A stretch of DNA of 64,000 nt from Liopterus haemorrhoidalis (Eukaryota > Arthropoda > Insecta > Coleoptera > Dytiscidae), in contig OZ020616.1 of the NCBI GenBank assembly GCA_963971575.1, forward strand, positions 1,074,924-1,138,923, in the 5' to 3' direction. The notes under the pieces were generated by a model that was given only the letters and a program-made list of their open reading frames with translations, was not told the origin of the DNA and made no database searches. The translations under genes and the position numbers were made by a program. Shown here piece by piece: positions 11,661 to 22,251 of this stretch (positions within the stretch are counted from its first letter, which is position 1; each line of letters starts with the position of its first letter).

Positions 11661-12640
11661 AAAGTCGTACAAACTTGAAATAGAGCATCAGAAAAAGAAT
11701 ATTTTTTAAATGGAACATATATTTTGGTTATTTCTTTTTTTAATGAACTGAAAGTTTAATCTAAATTGTCTTATAAAGCCTGATTTACTATATTAAAAAC
11801 AATCGGTCTCAAAGAACAGTTCAATCATTAAATGTCACTAGATTTCAAAACCTAATTCCGCATGAAACTAAGACATGAATTATATAATGTTTCTTAGCAA
11901 TTTTGATCTTATTTTACATATATTTTATCATAATAGTACTATTTAGTAGTAGAACTGTACGCCATTGGTCATATAAGACGATCAATAAAATGAATTTGTT
12001 CTGTCAATTGAAAAATCAAATGCCACTACTTATTTAGCTAACTAATACTCTAACAAAAAAGTTAAAAGTAAACTAGCAGGCATAATTTAAGTTTAACTCA
12101 CAGTTAGAACTGTAGAATTTGGGCAAAAAGTATTGTGTTGCGCTGTATCTAGCAGTTGGGCAAAATATTTTGGCGATGTTTTTGACAGCCATTGCTTATA
12201 TGTAGTTTTGTATGATACAGGGCCAACTATTAAATAAAAGTGATTATATATTTAAACCATTTGAAGAGTTAGATTATCGCGATTTTTATTGAAGCACAAA
12301 TTCGATCAGTGGCGTAACACGTTTTATACCACTCAATATCTAATATAAGGAAAAGAATAGAGCTCTGTTTGGAGGTTTAAGATGAAACATTCGAGCATTT
12401 ATTGTAATGCTATGCATACATTTTGTTTGTGTGCTAAAATTTATAAACAAAACCAATAATTTTCTAATATCTCAGTTGATTTTCATTTTAATTTAAGTGT
12501 TTTATATAATTGAAAAGAGAGAAGAAAAAAATCTCGATTTAATGCATTTAAAGACAACTTTGAACCCCATATGAAAATTGAAAGTTAATATGTATATCTC
12601 AAAAATATTACGAGCTATACAAATTTTGAGAACGGCTGTG
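11661..12640. other. No gene seen
   Basis: AT-rich sequence. A scrap near 11855-11880 resembles the AAGCGGAACT MITE family. No open frame above background and no recognisable protein. Confidence 0.4.
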
Positions 12641-12654
12641 AATTCTTCGTAATA

Positions 12655-13140
12655 AATCAGCTGTTGCCACCACAGGACGGACCGCCATCACAAAGTACTT
12701 GTTTAATTTATGCTGCTTTATCAAAAAATGTCTCAAATAAAAATTGTTAGTTATTGCTTTTATAGCAACTTTTGTTAAATAAATTTTTTCGAAATATTTC
12801 TGTTGTGAAATATTTGCAAAAATCTACACGAGTAAACTACCATTTCTAGTTAACCGATTTTTACCAGAAGTTGATCAACTCGTGTTATTGATGTCAAAAA
12901 CTTAAATATGAAGTTTCATAAAAATCCTTTTAGCCGAACAACTCTGCATGTATACACGGACCGACGGACGGACAGACAGACAGACAGGCAGGCAGACAGA
13001 CAAACAGACCGACAGACATCATGCTAAAAATAGTCAAAACGTTATGTAGGGACCTCAATTCGTGGAGATCCATCGAAATCTCGAAATGTCAAAATCGGTA
13101 TGATCACAATACCTCCCTTATATATGTTGGTGGCCGGTAA
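12655..13140 (+). repeat. GACA-microsatellite repeat, copy A
   Basis: A divergent leader (12655-12950) is followed by a (GACA)n tract at 12956-13018. A conserved core of about 105 bases follows (13019-13130), beginning CATCATGCTAAAAATAGTC. The core recurs at about 17263-17385 (minus), 19216-19325 and 21880-21990. Its frame stays open in every copy (starting MLKIVKTLCRDLNSW), but no known protein is recognised. Confidence 0.8.
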
Positions 13141-13264
13141 AACGTGCCTGTATAACATGCAAATTAGAAACTTGTATGAATTGAAACAAAAAATTATAAG
13201 CCAAAAAGTAAATTGACCAAAATCAGTTTTTTGCTTGTAACACTCAAGTCTCCGGGCTGACATA

Positions 13265-13680
13265 TATATGGCAACACTGTTGACAGACCCATATGATTTC
13301 TGGATAGTACCAACCTTCAAACGATACGTGTGAAAATTTCATGACATTCTGACAATTAGTTTAGAGGTTACAGTGGTTTTAGTGACTCCAGTTTTGTAAT
13401 TTTCAAAAGAATGGATAAAAAAGAATTTCGTGTGTTGATTAAACATTGTTTTTTGATGGAAAAAAATACTATTGAAGCCAAACAGTGGCTTGATAAGCGT
13501 TATAGAGACTCTGCACCAGGCAAATCAACTATTACTGATTGGTATGCTGAATTTAAATTAATTAATTAATTTTAATTTTAAGAGCGTTGGAATGAATGTA
13601 TCACTCTTGAAGGAGAGTATGTTGATGAATAAAGTCGAGACTTACTGAGCGACGTGGTTTCTAGTGACCTGTGCACTTTT
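13265..13680 (+). pseudogene. Internally deleted mariner transposase
   Basis: ATG at 13411 opens a typical mariner helix-turn-helix N-terminus (MDKKEFRVLIKH ... EAKQWLDKRY ... GKSTITDWYAEF). After about 50 residues it jumps, across a short TTAATTAAT stretch near 13555-13580, straight to the C-terminal residues RWNECITLEGEYVDE and a stop at 13630-13632. The whole catalytic core is missing. Outer boundaries are approximate. Confidence 0.75.
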
Positions 13681-13799
13681 CCGGACAACCAATCATTAAA
13701 GTGGCCAACTAATGCAGCAACTTTGCCCCAATTTAACCAACTTCATATCTCTTACAGTTCACAAGATCTCAATGGTTAGGCTTGAAAAAACGGACACCC

Positions 13800-15180
13800 T
13801 GTATAGGTTAATCCGGCAGTGGAAATAAGTAACAAATTATTTATTAGTATGAAAATGTAACATCTTTATTTTAAAAGCAAACAGAGTTAACAATAGTTAA
13901 TAATACTTAAAAATATTGCAACATTATTACAAACAAAAATCATTGTATTGTCGCTCCACATTCTTAATAAAAATACAGAAAAATTAAAATATCTTTGCAT
14001 TTGATATGCGCATATTTTTGCGCAAATACATTCAATTAAAATAATACTATGATTATTAATGTATAAATTCATTAAGTAGTTAGTAACAATCTATTTAAAT
14101 GTAAGAATAATATATCACATTAGGGATATTCAATTTTAAATGTACTGTTTTGAATTTTGCGTCAATAACAGCGCTACCGTGGTAACTTATGAACTATCGA
14201 AACCAATAGGGGAAACTTTTTAAGGTCGCAGCGCCATATGCGGCAAAGCTGGAACACTCGAAAGTGACATTAAACCGTTACTCGTGTATTTGTTTACATG
14301 GTGAAAATGAACACGAGTTGTATTTTTCCTGTTTTCCGAGCTTTTTTTAATTTAAAAGGTAATCTACGATTTACAAGATATGTAATAATATACTATTCTA
14401 AAGAAATTTCAAGGAAATTTTATTTTTTTCATTATATTTTTATTTATTTTTGACTGTCTGTCAATATAATAACAACAAAAATATGGTAAATATATTAGTA
14501 AAAATTAATATCTCTGCCTGAAAAAGTAGAAGAGCCTTTTAATATATCAACTGATGATTTAGGCAAATTTTTGGTGGGGTAAGTGCTTTTTTCAGTCTTT
14601 TCTTGGCCGTAAAAAATCACTTTCCATAAAATGTAACGAGCAAACATGCATGCATGGGCTTAGATTTTGCCCATTTTTAGTTTTTGGGTCCATAAAAACC
14701 TACGATCCACTTTCTCTCTGCCTCCAAACGTCGTTTCAATAGATATTTTTTTCGATTTAGGTAAATTATAGAATGTTTAAGATGGATTCATTCTTATTCA
14801 CGATTTAAATTGCGGCACACAACAAAATTGATTGTTTTTCTGCCATGATTCACAAAAATAAAACACAAACCACAACAAAAAATACGTATTTCTCCATTAA
14901 ACAAAACAATGTCACTTTCGTATCTTCCGCAAATTGCCACCAGATGTCAGGGCGCTTAGTAAATTTCCCATATATACTACTGTTAACACGTTTATCCCTT
15001 TAAAAACTTTTTAAAATCCTCATATACTTGACAAATAGTATTTATTATATTATAAATTTGCAATAATAACTTTAATATTTCATATGTTTTGATAAATAAT
15101 TGCATATTTTATAAATTGGACACTTTCGGTAGTTCACAAAAGTAACACGAGAGGCGCTGGTTTTACCGTGTTAATTCATA
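13800..15180. other. Unclassified decayed element, no gene confirmed
   Basis: CGAAAGTGACAT near 14259 and ATGTCACTTTCG near 14919 form a short subterminal inverted pair. ACTCGTGTATTTGTTTACATG near 14280 resembles the 5' flank of the SWIM fragment at about 60064-60094. A short frame ending LGKFLVG before GTAAGT (about 14525-14585) could be a decayed first exon. Nothing here is firmly identifiable. Confidence 0.3.
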
Positions 15181-15189
15181 TCGGCTATT

Positions 15190-15350
15190 CCAAGCGGAAC
15201 TAACTGGAATTTTCATTGTTGTAAGTTGTCATGAGTTCTTCTTTTAAGGTTTGAAGACGGCTTTTGCTAAACAAAATTATCAAAAGCCACACTTAATAAG
15301 TAAAAGTTACTAAAATTCAAAATCTAGTTCCGCTTAAACCAAAGAAACAT
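15190..15350. mobile_element. AAGCGGAACT MITE, copy a
   Basis: About 160 bases running from AAGCGGAACTAACTGGAATT to TCTAGTTCCGCTT, with inverted ends. Related copies lie at 17024-17175, 20441-20612 and 24196-24294 plus 27805-27888. The last is split by the P-like element. Confidence 0.7.
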
Positions 15351-15934
15351 GCTATACTATTTATATTACAATATACTAATAGAATTAAAATTTTTATACA
15401 AAAGTATTATAATACTAATAATTGTAAATAATTAAAAGTGACGGTTTCAACATTGTTTTTACTTAATATATTCTATTTTTACATTATTATATACAATTGT
15501 TTCGGTGATTTGACGGTAGAGGCGTTGCTAAACGGTGAAAAATGAACTACATAATTTACATGAATCTGTTTTACCCTATAACTAAAAAAAGTATTTTAAA
15601 ATGTACATTGATATAACCAGTGTTGTAATAGATACATTTAAATAAATATCTAGATACAGATACCTAAGAAAAAATGTATCTAGATGCAGCTAGATATTTT
15701 TGAAAAAATACCATATTTTTACCAAACAAACGGTGCATGTTAATCAGTATTATACAGGCTGTTCAAAAATGACCGTGACGTCACAAAAAGCCCACTAAAT
15801 TCAAGGTAAAACACTATTATACGGAATAAATTTGTACTAATTAACGTATGTATTATGTTAGCCATATGTGCCAACGTATGAGCTGCGTATCTATAAGACT
15901 AATGTTAGTCTTATAAATATACCACCATTTCTGC

Positions 15935-16010
15935 CGTACAGAAAGACAGACACATGTGTGACGTTATAAGGGTTTTTGGTCATACCTACAAAACCCTAAA
16001 AAAGTATGAT
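15935..16010 (+). repeat. CAGA-tract repeat, family 2, fragment
   Basis: A short CAGA tract is followed by GACGTTATAAGGGTTTTTGG and CATACCTACAAAACCCTAAA. The same order occurs at 38700-38772. Decayed relatives lie next to REV3 and MSH2 exons. No coding content. Confidence 0.65.
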
Positions 16011-16219
16011 TTGTCCCGAAAACCACAAAAAATGTTCCTAATATCCCTTTGGGCAATCTGTAGATCTGTTTCACTTACCTACGAAACCCCGAAAAATATG
16101 AGAATGCACATAAAAGTTTCTAGTTTAGCTTCTAAAACGCCTCTAGCGTCAGCAAAAGTCACTATAATTATAGTACAAAATATCAATTACAACTGGATTT
16201 AATTATCGTTCTTTAAAAG

Positions 16220-16855
16220 TCATACTTTTATATTCTGTAAATTTATAACGGGTGGAGTGTATCCGTAAAGAAATATCGAACAGATCACCAACAAGGCACC
16301 GAAAGAGAACTGAAGAGTTAAAATAAAATTAAATATAAATATAGAAGCAATACAAGATATAATAATAGCTAACGATGTTGCAAAACCTTTCAAAATATTG
16401 TCAGCGTATTTGACAACCATAGCAACAATCAAACCTCCACCTGCCTGCAGCATGATTAAATAATAAATAAAACCATCATAACCATAAAAGAAACCTTGAT
16501 TTCTAATCGTAGAACCATCGGAAAGGTAACATGTTAAAAATCCAAATGGTAATGAAAGCAAACTTAACTGTACGTTTCTCATCCAGACTGTAATGTCTGA
16601 ACCTTTGAGTATTTTTTCAAAATAGACTCCTGCGAAACCTGATAAAACACATGCGCCCAATGCTGCCATAAAACCAACAAAGCGATTTTGTTCCGGACCG
16701 GATATTATTACCGGTGTTCCACTTTGGGGTAGTTGTACGAGAACTACACCTGCTATTAGGATAAGCAGGGCTAGCCATTGTGTGCGTAGTAGTTTTTTGT
16801 GGAGGATGAAGACAGAAAACATCGCTGTTGTTAAGATTTTCAGTTGATATGTCAC
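16220..16855 (-). CDS. Ugalt: UDP-sugar transporter exon 4
   Basis: Starts VTYQLKILTTA after acceptor CACAG. Holds the C-terminal two-thirds of the transporter, with most membrane segments and the conserved GGGLIVA and KYADNILKGFA stretches. Stop at 16220-16222. Confidence 0.92.
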   Translation of the reverse strand: MTYQLKILTTAMFSVFILHKKLLRTQWLALLILIAGVVLVQLPQSGTPVIISGPEQNRFVGFMAALGACVLSGFAGVYFEKILKGSDITVWMRNVQLSLLSLPFGFLTCYLSDGSTIRNQGFFYGYDGFIYYLIMLQAGGGLIVAMVVKYADNILKGFATSLAIIISCIASIFIFNFILTLQFSFGALLVICSIFLYGYTPPVINLQNIKV

Positions 16856-19800
16856 CTGTGAAAATAAAAATATTTAAATGTTTTTCTGATCAGGTTTTGT
16901 AATAGTATGATTGTATAGGAAACATAAGATTTTGCATGGGAATTTTAAGTTTTTGTTATTGATAGGGTAACAAGATCATACAAAAGAGAGAAAAATTAAA
17001 ATTCTTATAGTTCATTTTGTCAAGCGGTACTAGATTTAAAATTCTAGTAACTTTTAACGATTGAATGCGACTTTTGGCCATATTGTTGAACAGTTCCATT
17101 TAATCGTAAAAAAGTGAGATTGTGATAACTTAGGAAAATAAAAACCCCGTCAAGTTCCGCTTAAACATTTGGGATAGACTGTACATTACATTCACATTTT
17201 ATTATAACGCTTATTCATTAAAAAAAAAGAACTCGCAGCAAGCTATAGTGTTTTTTTACTGACCGCCAACATATAAAAGGGAGGTATTGTGATCATACCG
17301 ATTTTGACATTTCGAGATTTCGATGGATCTCCACGAATTGAGGTCCCTACATAACGTTTTGACTATTTTTAGCATGATGTCTGTCGGTCTGTCTGTCTGT
17401 TTGTCTGTCCGTCCGTCTGTCTGTCTATGTGTGTACACGTGCAGAGCAAATTCGGCTGAAAGGATTTTTCTGAAACTTCATATTTAAGCTTCTGCCATCA
17501 ATGGCACGAGTTGATCAACTTTTGGTAGAAATCGGTTAACAATTTTTGGTGAAAAACAGTCTGGATTGTGCGATTGGTAGTTTGATTCTCCGTTGGTGAT
17601 ATTATTCGGACGAGAATAATATGTTAGCATTACTCTCATTTTACAATCATTCACCCCTCATCCAAATGTAAGAGCTCGCCCTCTGGCATCGGCGATTAGC
17701 TTCTGCGACGAGGCTAATCGGCTAATAGGCTAATAGGCTAATAGGCTAATAGGCCAATGTAAAATAAATAAATATATAAATATCAATATATTTTTTTTTA
17801 ATTTAATGAAGACTTAGATACTAAGAATCACTAGGATTTTTTAATTTATATTTTCTTATATCGTAATTTTCGAAAATTATTTAATTTTAATTTAAACAAA
17901 TTAAATAGAAATTTTTAGTACTCAAATATCGAATAAAAATTAGTATAAAAAATCTGTTGATTTTGATGTGATCATAGAAAAGATTTTGTCACAACATCCA
18001 GTATTCTATCGACTTTTTACACTTATTAAATACCTACAAAACCCTAAAATGTGTGAAAATTCACACTTCACATCACTTTTTTCTTACCTGATATGTTGCA
18101 GCGTCCAAATGGGAGGCAGACACATACAGTAGATTATTCTGTATGATGTAGATGAGAGAAGGAACACACACTTTGAAAGTGTCCATCGGTTGTTTTACGA
18201 TTGTGCTATGCAACGTTTCAATGAATTTGTTAATATTCCCCGATTCACAGTAGACAACCACTAAGCATGTTAGTAGTTTCACTAATTCCGACATCACAAC
18301 AGCTGAAAAAAAAAGTCAATAAATATTAATACACTATTGACTGAATTATTTTTAATTTTAGATATTTTAAAAATATTATTTAGGTATCAGATAGGAATAA
18401 ATCTTTTTTAATAGTGGAATACTTTGAATGCAGCTGTGTATTCAGCTCCATTGGTCCATAGTATGATGTACTCTCTCTAAGCCTGAACTTAGGTTTGTAT
18501 TTAAATTAAAATGAATATGAACTCACCAGTGGAAGAGAGGAACATGGCACCGGATCTGGTCCGAGCATATCGCATACTAAGTCCCAAAACTGCATTCTGT
18601 AGAGTTAACGTTATCAGACTTACGTACTTAAGTGTATTCATGTTTTCTGAAAAATAAAATACATCTCTAAAATAAATAAAATGCTTTGGTAACATACTTT
18701 AAACAATTCATAGTAGTAGAAAATAGTTTTATTAAAATATTTATTATTAGAAAATAAATTTAAAAAATTATTAAGTTCATTATCAGCTCTTTCATTAAAG
18801 AATTTTTTAGTATTTAACATTATCAGCAGTTTTTGTATATGTTTAACTTATCAAACATATAAATAATATATAATTAGTTATTATTATCGGTTAAGTAAGG
18901 TAATAGTGTAAAGGAAAAAGTAGAATATGAAGATATGAATATTTATATAAATGGGCTTTGTGGATGAGGCAACGAAGAGAGGAACAACAGTTACTGGGGA
19001 AAGCCAAAGGACAGGCTATGTAGAATGTGCAAGGAAGAAGAAGAAACATTGGAACATTTAGCGACGAGATGCAGAAAATTGATCAAATCGTGCCATTGAT
19101 GTCAAAAGCTTAAATATGAAGTTTCGTTAAAATCCTTTTAGCCGAATTTGCTCTGCAAGTGTACACGGACAGACAGACAGACAGACAGACAGTCAGACGG
19201 ACAGACATACCGACGGACATCATGCTAAAAATAGTCAAAACGTTATGTAGGGACCTCAATTCGTGGAGATCCATCGAAATCTCGAAATGTCAAAATCAGT
19301 ATGATCACAATACCTCCCTTATACAGGTGTCCCAGCTAAGTGGCTCACCATTGTTATCTTTCTTAATATTATAGATAGAGATTCGGTTAAATGTACAAAG
19401 CGATAACGAAACAAGATTTTCTATAAATGTTTGGTGTGGAATTCTAGGAAATACTGTAATAGGGCCGTATCTCTATAAAGGAAATTTGACTACTGTAAAG
19501 TATTTAAATTTTTTGGAAAATAGTTATCAAGATTTCTAAGGAGAATATTCTGAGTGTCAATTGTTTAACTTCAGAACCTACGTCATCAAAGATGGTTGCT
19601 GAACCATCTAATAAATATCAGCACCTTAGAGGTAAACTGTATCAAGTCACATTTTTATCAGAAATGACATTTTAGTGCCAAGTGACTCAATACTTTATAG
19701 TCTGTCGAGTGAAAAATAATTTGGAACTATAGCTCTAGCCAGTTTCAATATACGTTGCTTTAAAACTGTATCAAGTCAATCAACGCAATGAGATAAACAA

Positions 19801-20373
19801 TCTTAAATCGTCTTTTCTGAGCAATTTATCATGTGCGACTTAATACAATTTACCTCTGAGGTGCTGATATGTTTATAACATATTTATTTATTGCTTCATT
19901 TATTCCAATTTATAGATAATATTCCATTTATAAAGACGGGCTGTGTAAATAACCATCGTTGCTGAGCGCTAAAAAATGTAACTAAACAACAAAACTTGCC
20001 GTGAATAAAACATTCATTATTCACGGTTGAGCACGCATGCGCATCACATTATGAACGGCGTGGAATATGTGGAGTTTTATGTTTTTAAATTTGGACACAA
20101 TGCATTTAATGGTCATAGATAAAATATATTTTTCACTGTACTACTGATAAAGTGTGATGGTGTCAAAATGTCAATCTAGTTTTTAAAAAATATATTATTT
20201 TTTCATTTAAGTTTTTAATCTTCCAACCATAATAAAATTGTTGTCAGTAAATATTTCTTACTTTGTATTTTCGACATCTTGGTAGCTTAATATTGGCAAA
20301 GATAGAGAAATAAAGTTGTTCTGCAGTTGTCTTGCTGAGGTATTGCTAGCACTGTAGACAGGAGCAGTTTTAT
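16220..20373 (-). CDS. Ugalt: UDP-sugar transporter of the Golgi (SLC35A2/A3, Ugalt type), complete
   Basis: Multi-pass nucleotide-sugar transporter that moves UDP-galactose and/or UDP-N-acetylglucosamine into the Golgi in exchange for UMP. Coding exons: 20262-20277 (start ATG 20275-20277, with an in-frame stop just upstream), 18527-18646, 18088-18302 and 16220-16855. They total 987 nt, 328 residues plus stop. Family landmarks in order: NTLKYVSLITLTLQNA, MRYARTRSG, SSTAVVMSELVKLLTC, VCVPSLIYIIQNNLLYVSA, SHLDAATYQVTYQLKILTTA, LQAGGGLIVAMVVKYADNILKGFATS. The length is nearer SLC35A3 (about 325) than A2 (about 390), so substrate choice is open. The 5' UTR part of exon 1 begins at 20373 after a T-rich acceptor, so an upstream non-coding exon is expected. 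A possible one ends at a donor near 23351. No breaks are seen. Confidence 0.92.
17024..17175. mobile_element. AAGCGGAACT MITE, copy b, in the transporter intron
   Basis: Runs from AGCGGTACTAGATTT to AAGTTCCGCTTAAAC with inverted ends. About 150 bases, in intron 3 of the UDP-sugar transporter. The intron also holds a GACA repeat copy and an octamer microsatellite. Confidence 0.65.
17256..17545 (-). repeat. GACA-microsatellite repeat, copy B (inverted)
   Basis: The conserved core lies at 17263-17385, then a (GACA)n tract and the leader with TTGATCAACTCGTGCCATTG, all on the minus strand. Located in intron 3 of the UDP-sugar transporter. Confidence 0.8.
17712..17758 (+). repeat. Short tandem array, 8-base unit
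   Basis: About five units of GCTAATAG in a row. Simple repeat inside an intron. Confidence 0.85.
18088..18302 (-). CDS. Ugalt: UDP-sugar transporter exon 3
   Basis: Encodes VVMSELVKLLTC through SHLDAATYQ, with a clean acceptor (TTTCAG) and donor (GTAAGA). One of the most conserved stretches of the family. A repeat end (ACCTACAAAACCCT) lies about 20-50 bases past the donor. Confidence 0.92.
18527..18646 (-). CDS. Ugalt: UDP-sugar transporter exon 2
   Basis: Encodes KNMNTLKYVSLITL through SGAMFLSST, ending at donor GTGAGT. It contains an internal ATG, but the reading frame joins to the upstream mini-exon at 20262-20277. Confidence 0.9.
19080..19326 (+). repeat. GACA-microsatellite repeat, copy C
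   Basis: The leader with ATTGATGTCAAAAGCTTAAA, the (GACA)n tract (19168-19215) and the conserved core to about 19325. The leader is shorter than in copies A and D. Confidence 0.8.
19326..19615. repeat. Dispersed element with TACAGGTGTCC end
   Basis: TACAGGTGTCC starts directly after copy C. A block at 19560-19605 (AACTTCAGAACCTACGTCAT) recurs inverted in REV3 intron 5 at about 32915-32945, beside a matching GGGTGTTTG terminus there. Probably one transposon family. No coding frame. Confidence 0.5.
20262..20373 (-). CDS. Ugalt: UDP-sugar transporter exon 1 (5' UTR plus first 16 coding bases)
   Basis: ATG at 20275-20277 encodes MSKIQ plus one base before donor GTAAGA. TAA lies in frame 12 bases upstream of the ATG, fixing the start. 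The exon begins after acceptor TTTTTTCAG at 20374, which implies another, non-coding exon upstream. Confidence 0.75.
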
Positions 20374-20440
20374 CTGAAAAAAAAAAACACGTTTAAAATA
20401 TAATAATAATTATTGTAAAGTACAGACTCGGCATATAGCT

Positions 20441-20612
20441 TGTTTCTTTGGTTTAAGGGGAACTAGATTTTGAATTCTAGTAACTTTTACCATTTAAGTG
20501 AGGCGTTTGATCACTTTGTTTAGCAAAAGTCTTCTTCAAACCTTTAAAAGAAAGCTCATGACAACTTACGAGAATGAAAATTCCTGTTAGTTCGGCTTAA
20601 ACGTTTGGATTA
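20441..20612. mobile_element. AAGCGGAACT MITE, copy c
   Basis: Runs from TTTAAGGGGAACTAGATTTT to AGTTCGGCTTAAACG with inverted ends. Similar in length and interior to copies a and b. Confidence 0.65.
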
Positions 20613-21340
20613 GCATATAGCTGACCTGAATCTCTATAGTATTAACTTTGGAGTTTTCTTAATTCCCTTCAATATTAAAAGTTTTCGTATGTCATTTGGT
20701 ATTTAGCTGCCTTTTGGTGTAAAAATAGAGGTCTATTTTCTTTCACACTGCATCTTTTTACACGTATTCGGAAAAGTAGGTATTGTACAAAAACAGAATT
20801 AAGTGTATAGCAATATTTATAAAAATCACTGAGAGAAGAAATAACAGTAAACTACCTCTTCCAATTGAACAATGGTTACAGAAACAATACTATGTTGCAC
20901 AAATAAAATATTGCTATAAATAGTCCCGACAGTTATATTTAAAACTTTTAGATATTATTATTTGTATTTATTTAACAATATAAAAGTTTTCTTATACCAA
21001 GTCAAAAACATGTTGCTAATTTACGTAGTTTTACTTTAAGAAGGAATAAAATAGACTGATATTTACTATCGTAATACTAAAGTTATTAACTATATTTATG
21101 TTTAATATTTTTTTATAATAGAGCCGCGTTGGCGATGACTCATACCTATGACAATAATATCGCATATAAATTTATTAATATATTTTACATAATTCTTATA
21201 CAAAATTGGCAGACGATGACAGTGGATAGAACATGTTGTTAGCGGGGCTGTGCTGTCAGCAAAAAAAATCCCGAATCCGATTCTCTGGAATTTTAAAAGT
21301 TTGTATCCGATCCCGACTTCAACGGTATAATATAAATAAA
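20613..21340. other. No gene seen
   Basis: AT-rich sequence upstream of the UDP-sugar transporter. It may hold intron or promoter sequence of that gene. No motif was recognised. Confidence 0.4.
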
Positions 21341-21344
21341 TAAA

Positions 21345-22006
21345 AAAAATCAGCTGTGGCCACCACAGGACCGACCACCATCATAAAGTACTTATATAAA
21401 TTACATTCTAGCAGCAGAGTAGAAATAACTTGGCCTAATATTTTCTAACAGAGATATTATTTATCATGACCATGGAAACTTTACATATAAATATGAAAAA
21501 TTGAGACTTTGAAAAAATTTCGAAAAATTTTACAGAAATTATTCGAAATTTTTCGTTTTATCAAAAAAACGTCTCTAAATAAAAGTTATTAGTTATTGCT
21601 TTTATAGCAACTTTTGTTTAATAAATTTTTTCGAGATATTTTTCTGTTGTGAAATATTCGCAAAAATCTTAAAATCGACACGAGTATACTCCCATTTTTA
21701 GTCAACCGATTTTTACTAAAAGTTGATCAACTCGTGCCATTGATGGCAGAAGCTTAAATATGAAGTTTCATAAAAATCCTTTCAGCCGAATTTGCTCTAC
21801 ACGTGTACACAGACAGACGGACAGACAGACGGACAGACAGACGGACAGACAGACAGACGGACGGACAGACAGACCGACAGACATCATGCTAAAAATAGTC
21901 AAAACGTTATGTAGGGACCTCAATTCGTGGAGATCCATCGAAATCTCGAAACGTCAAAATTGGTATGATCACAATACCTCCCTTATATATGTTGGCGGTC
22001 GGTAAA
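21345..22006 (+). repeat. GACA-microsatellite repeat, copy D (longest leader)
   Basis: A leader of about 450 bases, then a (GACA)n tract (21811-21880) and the conserved core to about 21990. The leader start AATCAGCTGTGGCCACCACAG matches copy A at 12657. Confidence 0.8.
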
Positions 22007-22011
22007 AATTA

Positions 22012-22251
22012 AGTGAAGTGTGAATTTTCACACATCTCAGGATTTTGCAGGTATTTAATAGGTGTAAGAAGCCAACATAATACTGGATGTCTAGGTATAA
22101 TTATCACATCAAGATCTACAGTTTTTTTGATAATCACTTTTATTCATTATTTGAGAACCAAGAGCTTTTATTTAATTTTTTTAAACAAAATTTAAATAAT
22201 TTTCCAAATATCCCAGACTTTTTTTTCTGCATTTGCTTCGTAGTCAAGACT
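22012..22251 (+). repeat. Dispersed repeat pair, member 1 (partner 57032-57262)
   Basis: About 240 bases shared at high similarity with MSH2 intron sequence at 57032-57262, including CATAATACTGGATGTCTAGG and TTCTGCATTTGCTTCGTA. A partial inverted relative lies at about 17950-18066. No coding content. Confidence 0.75.
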
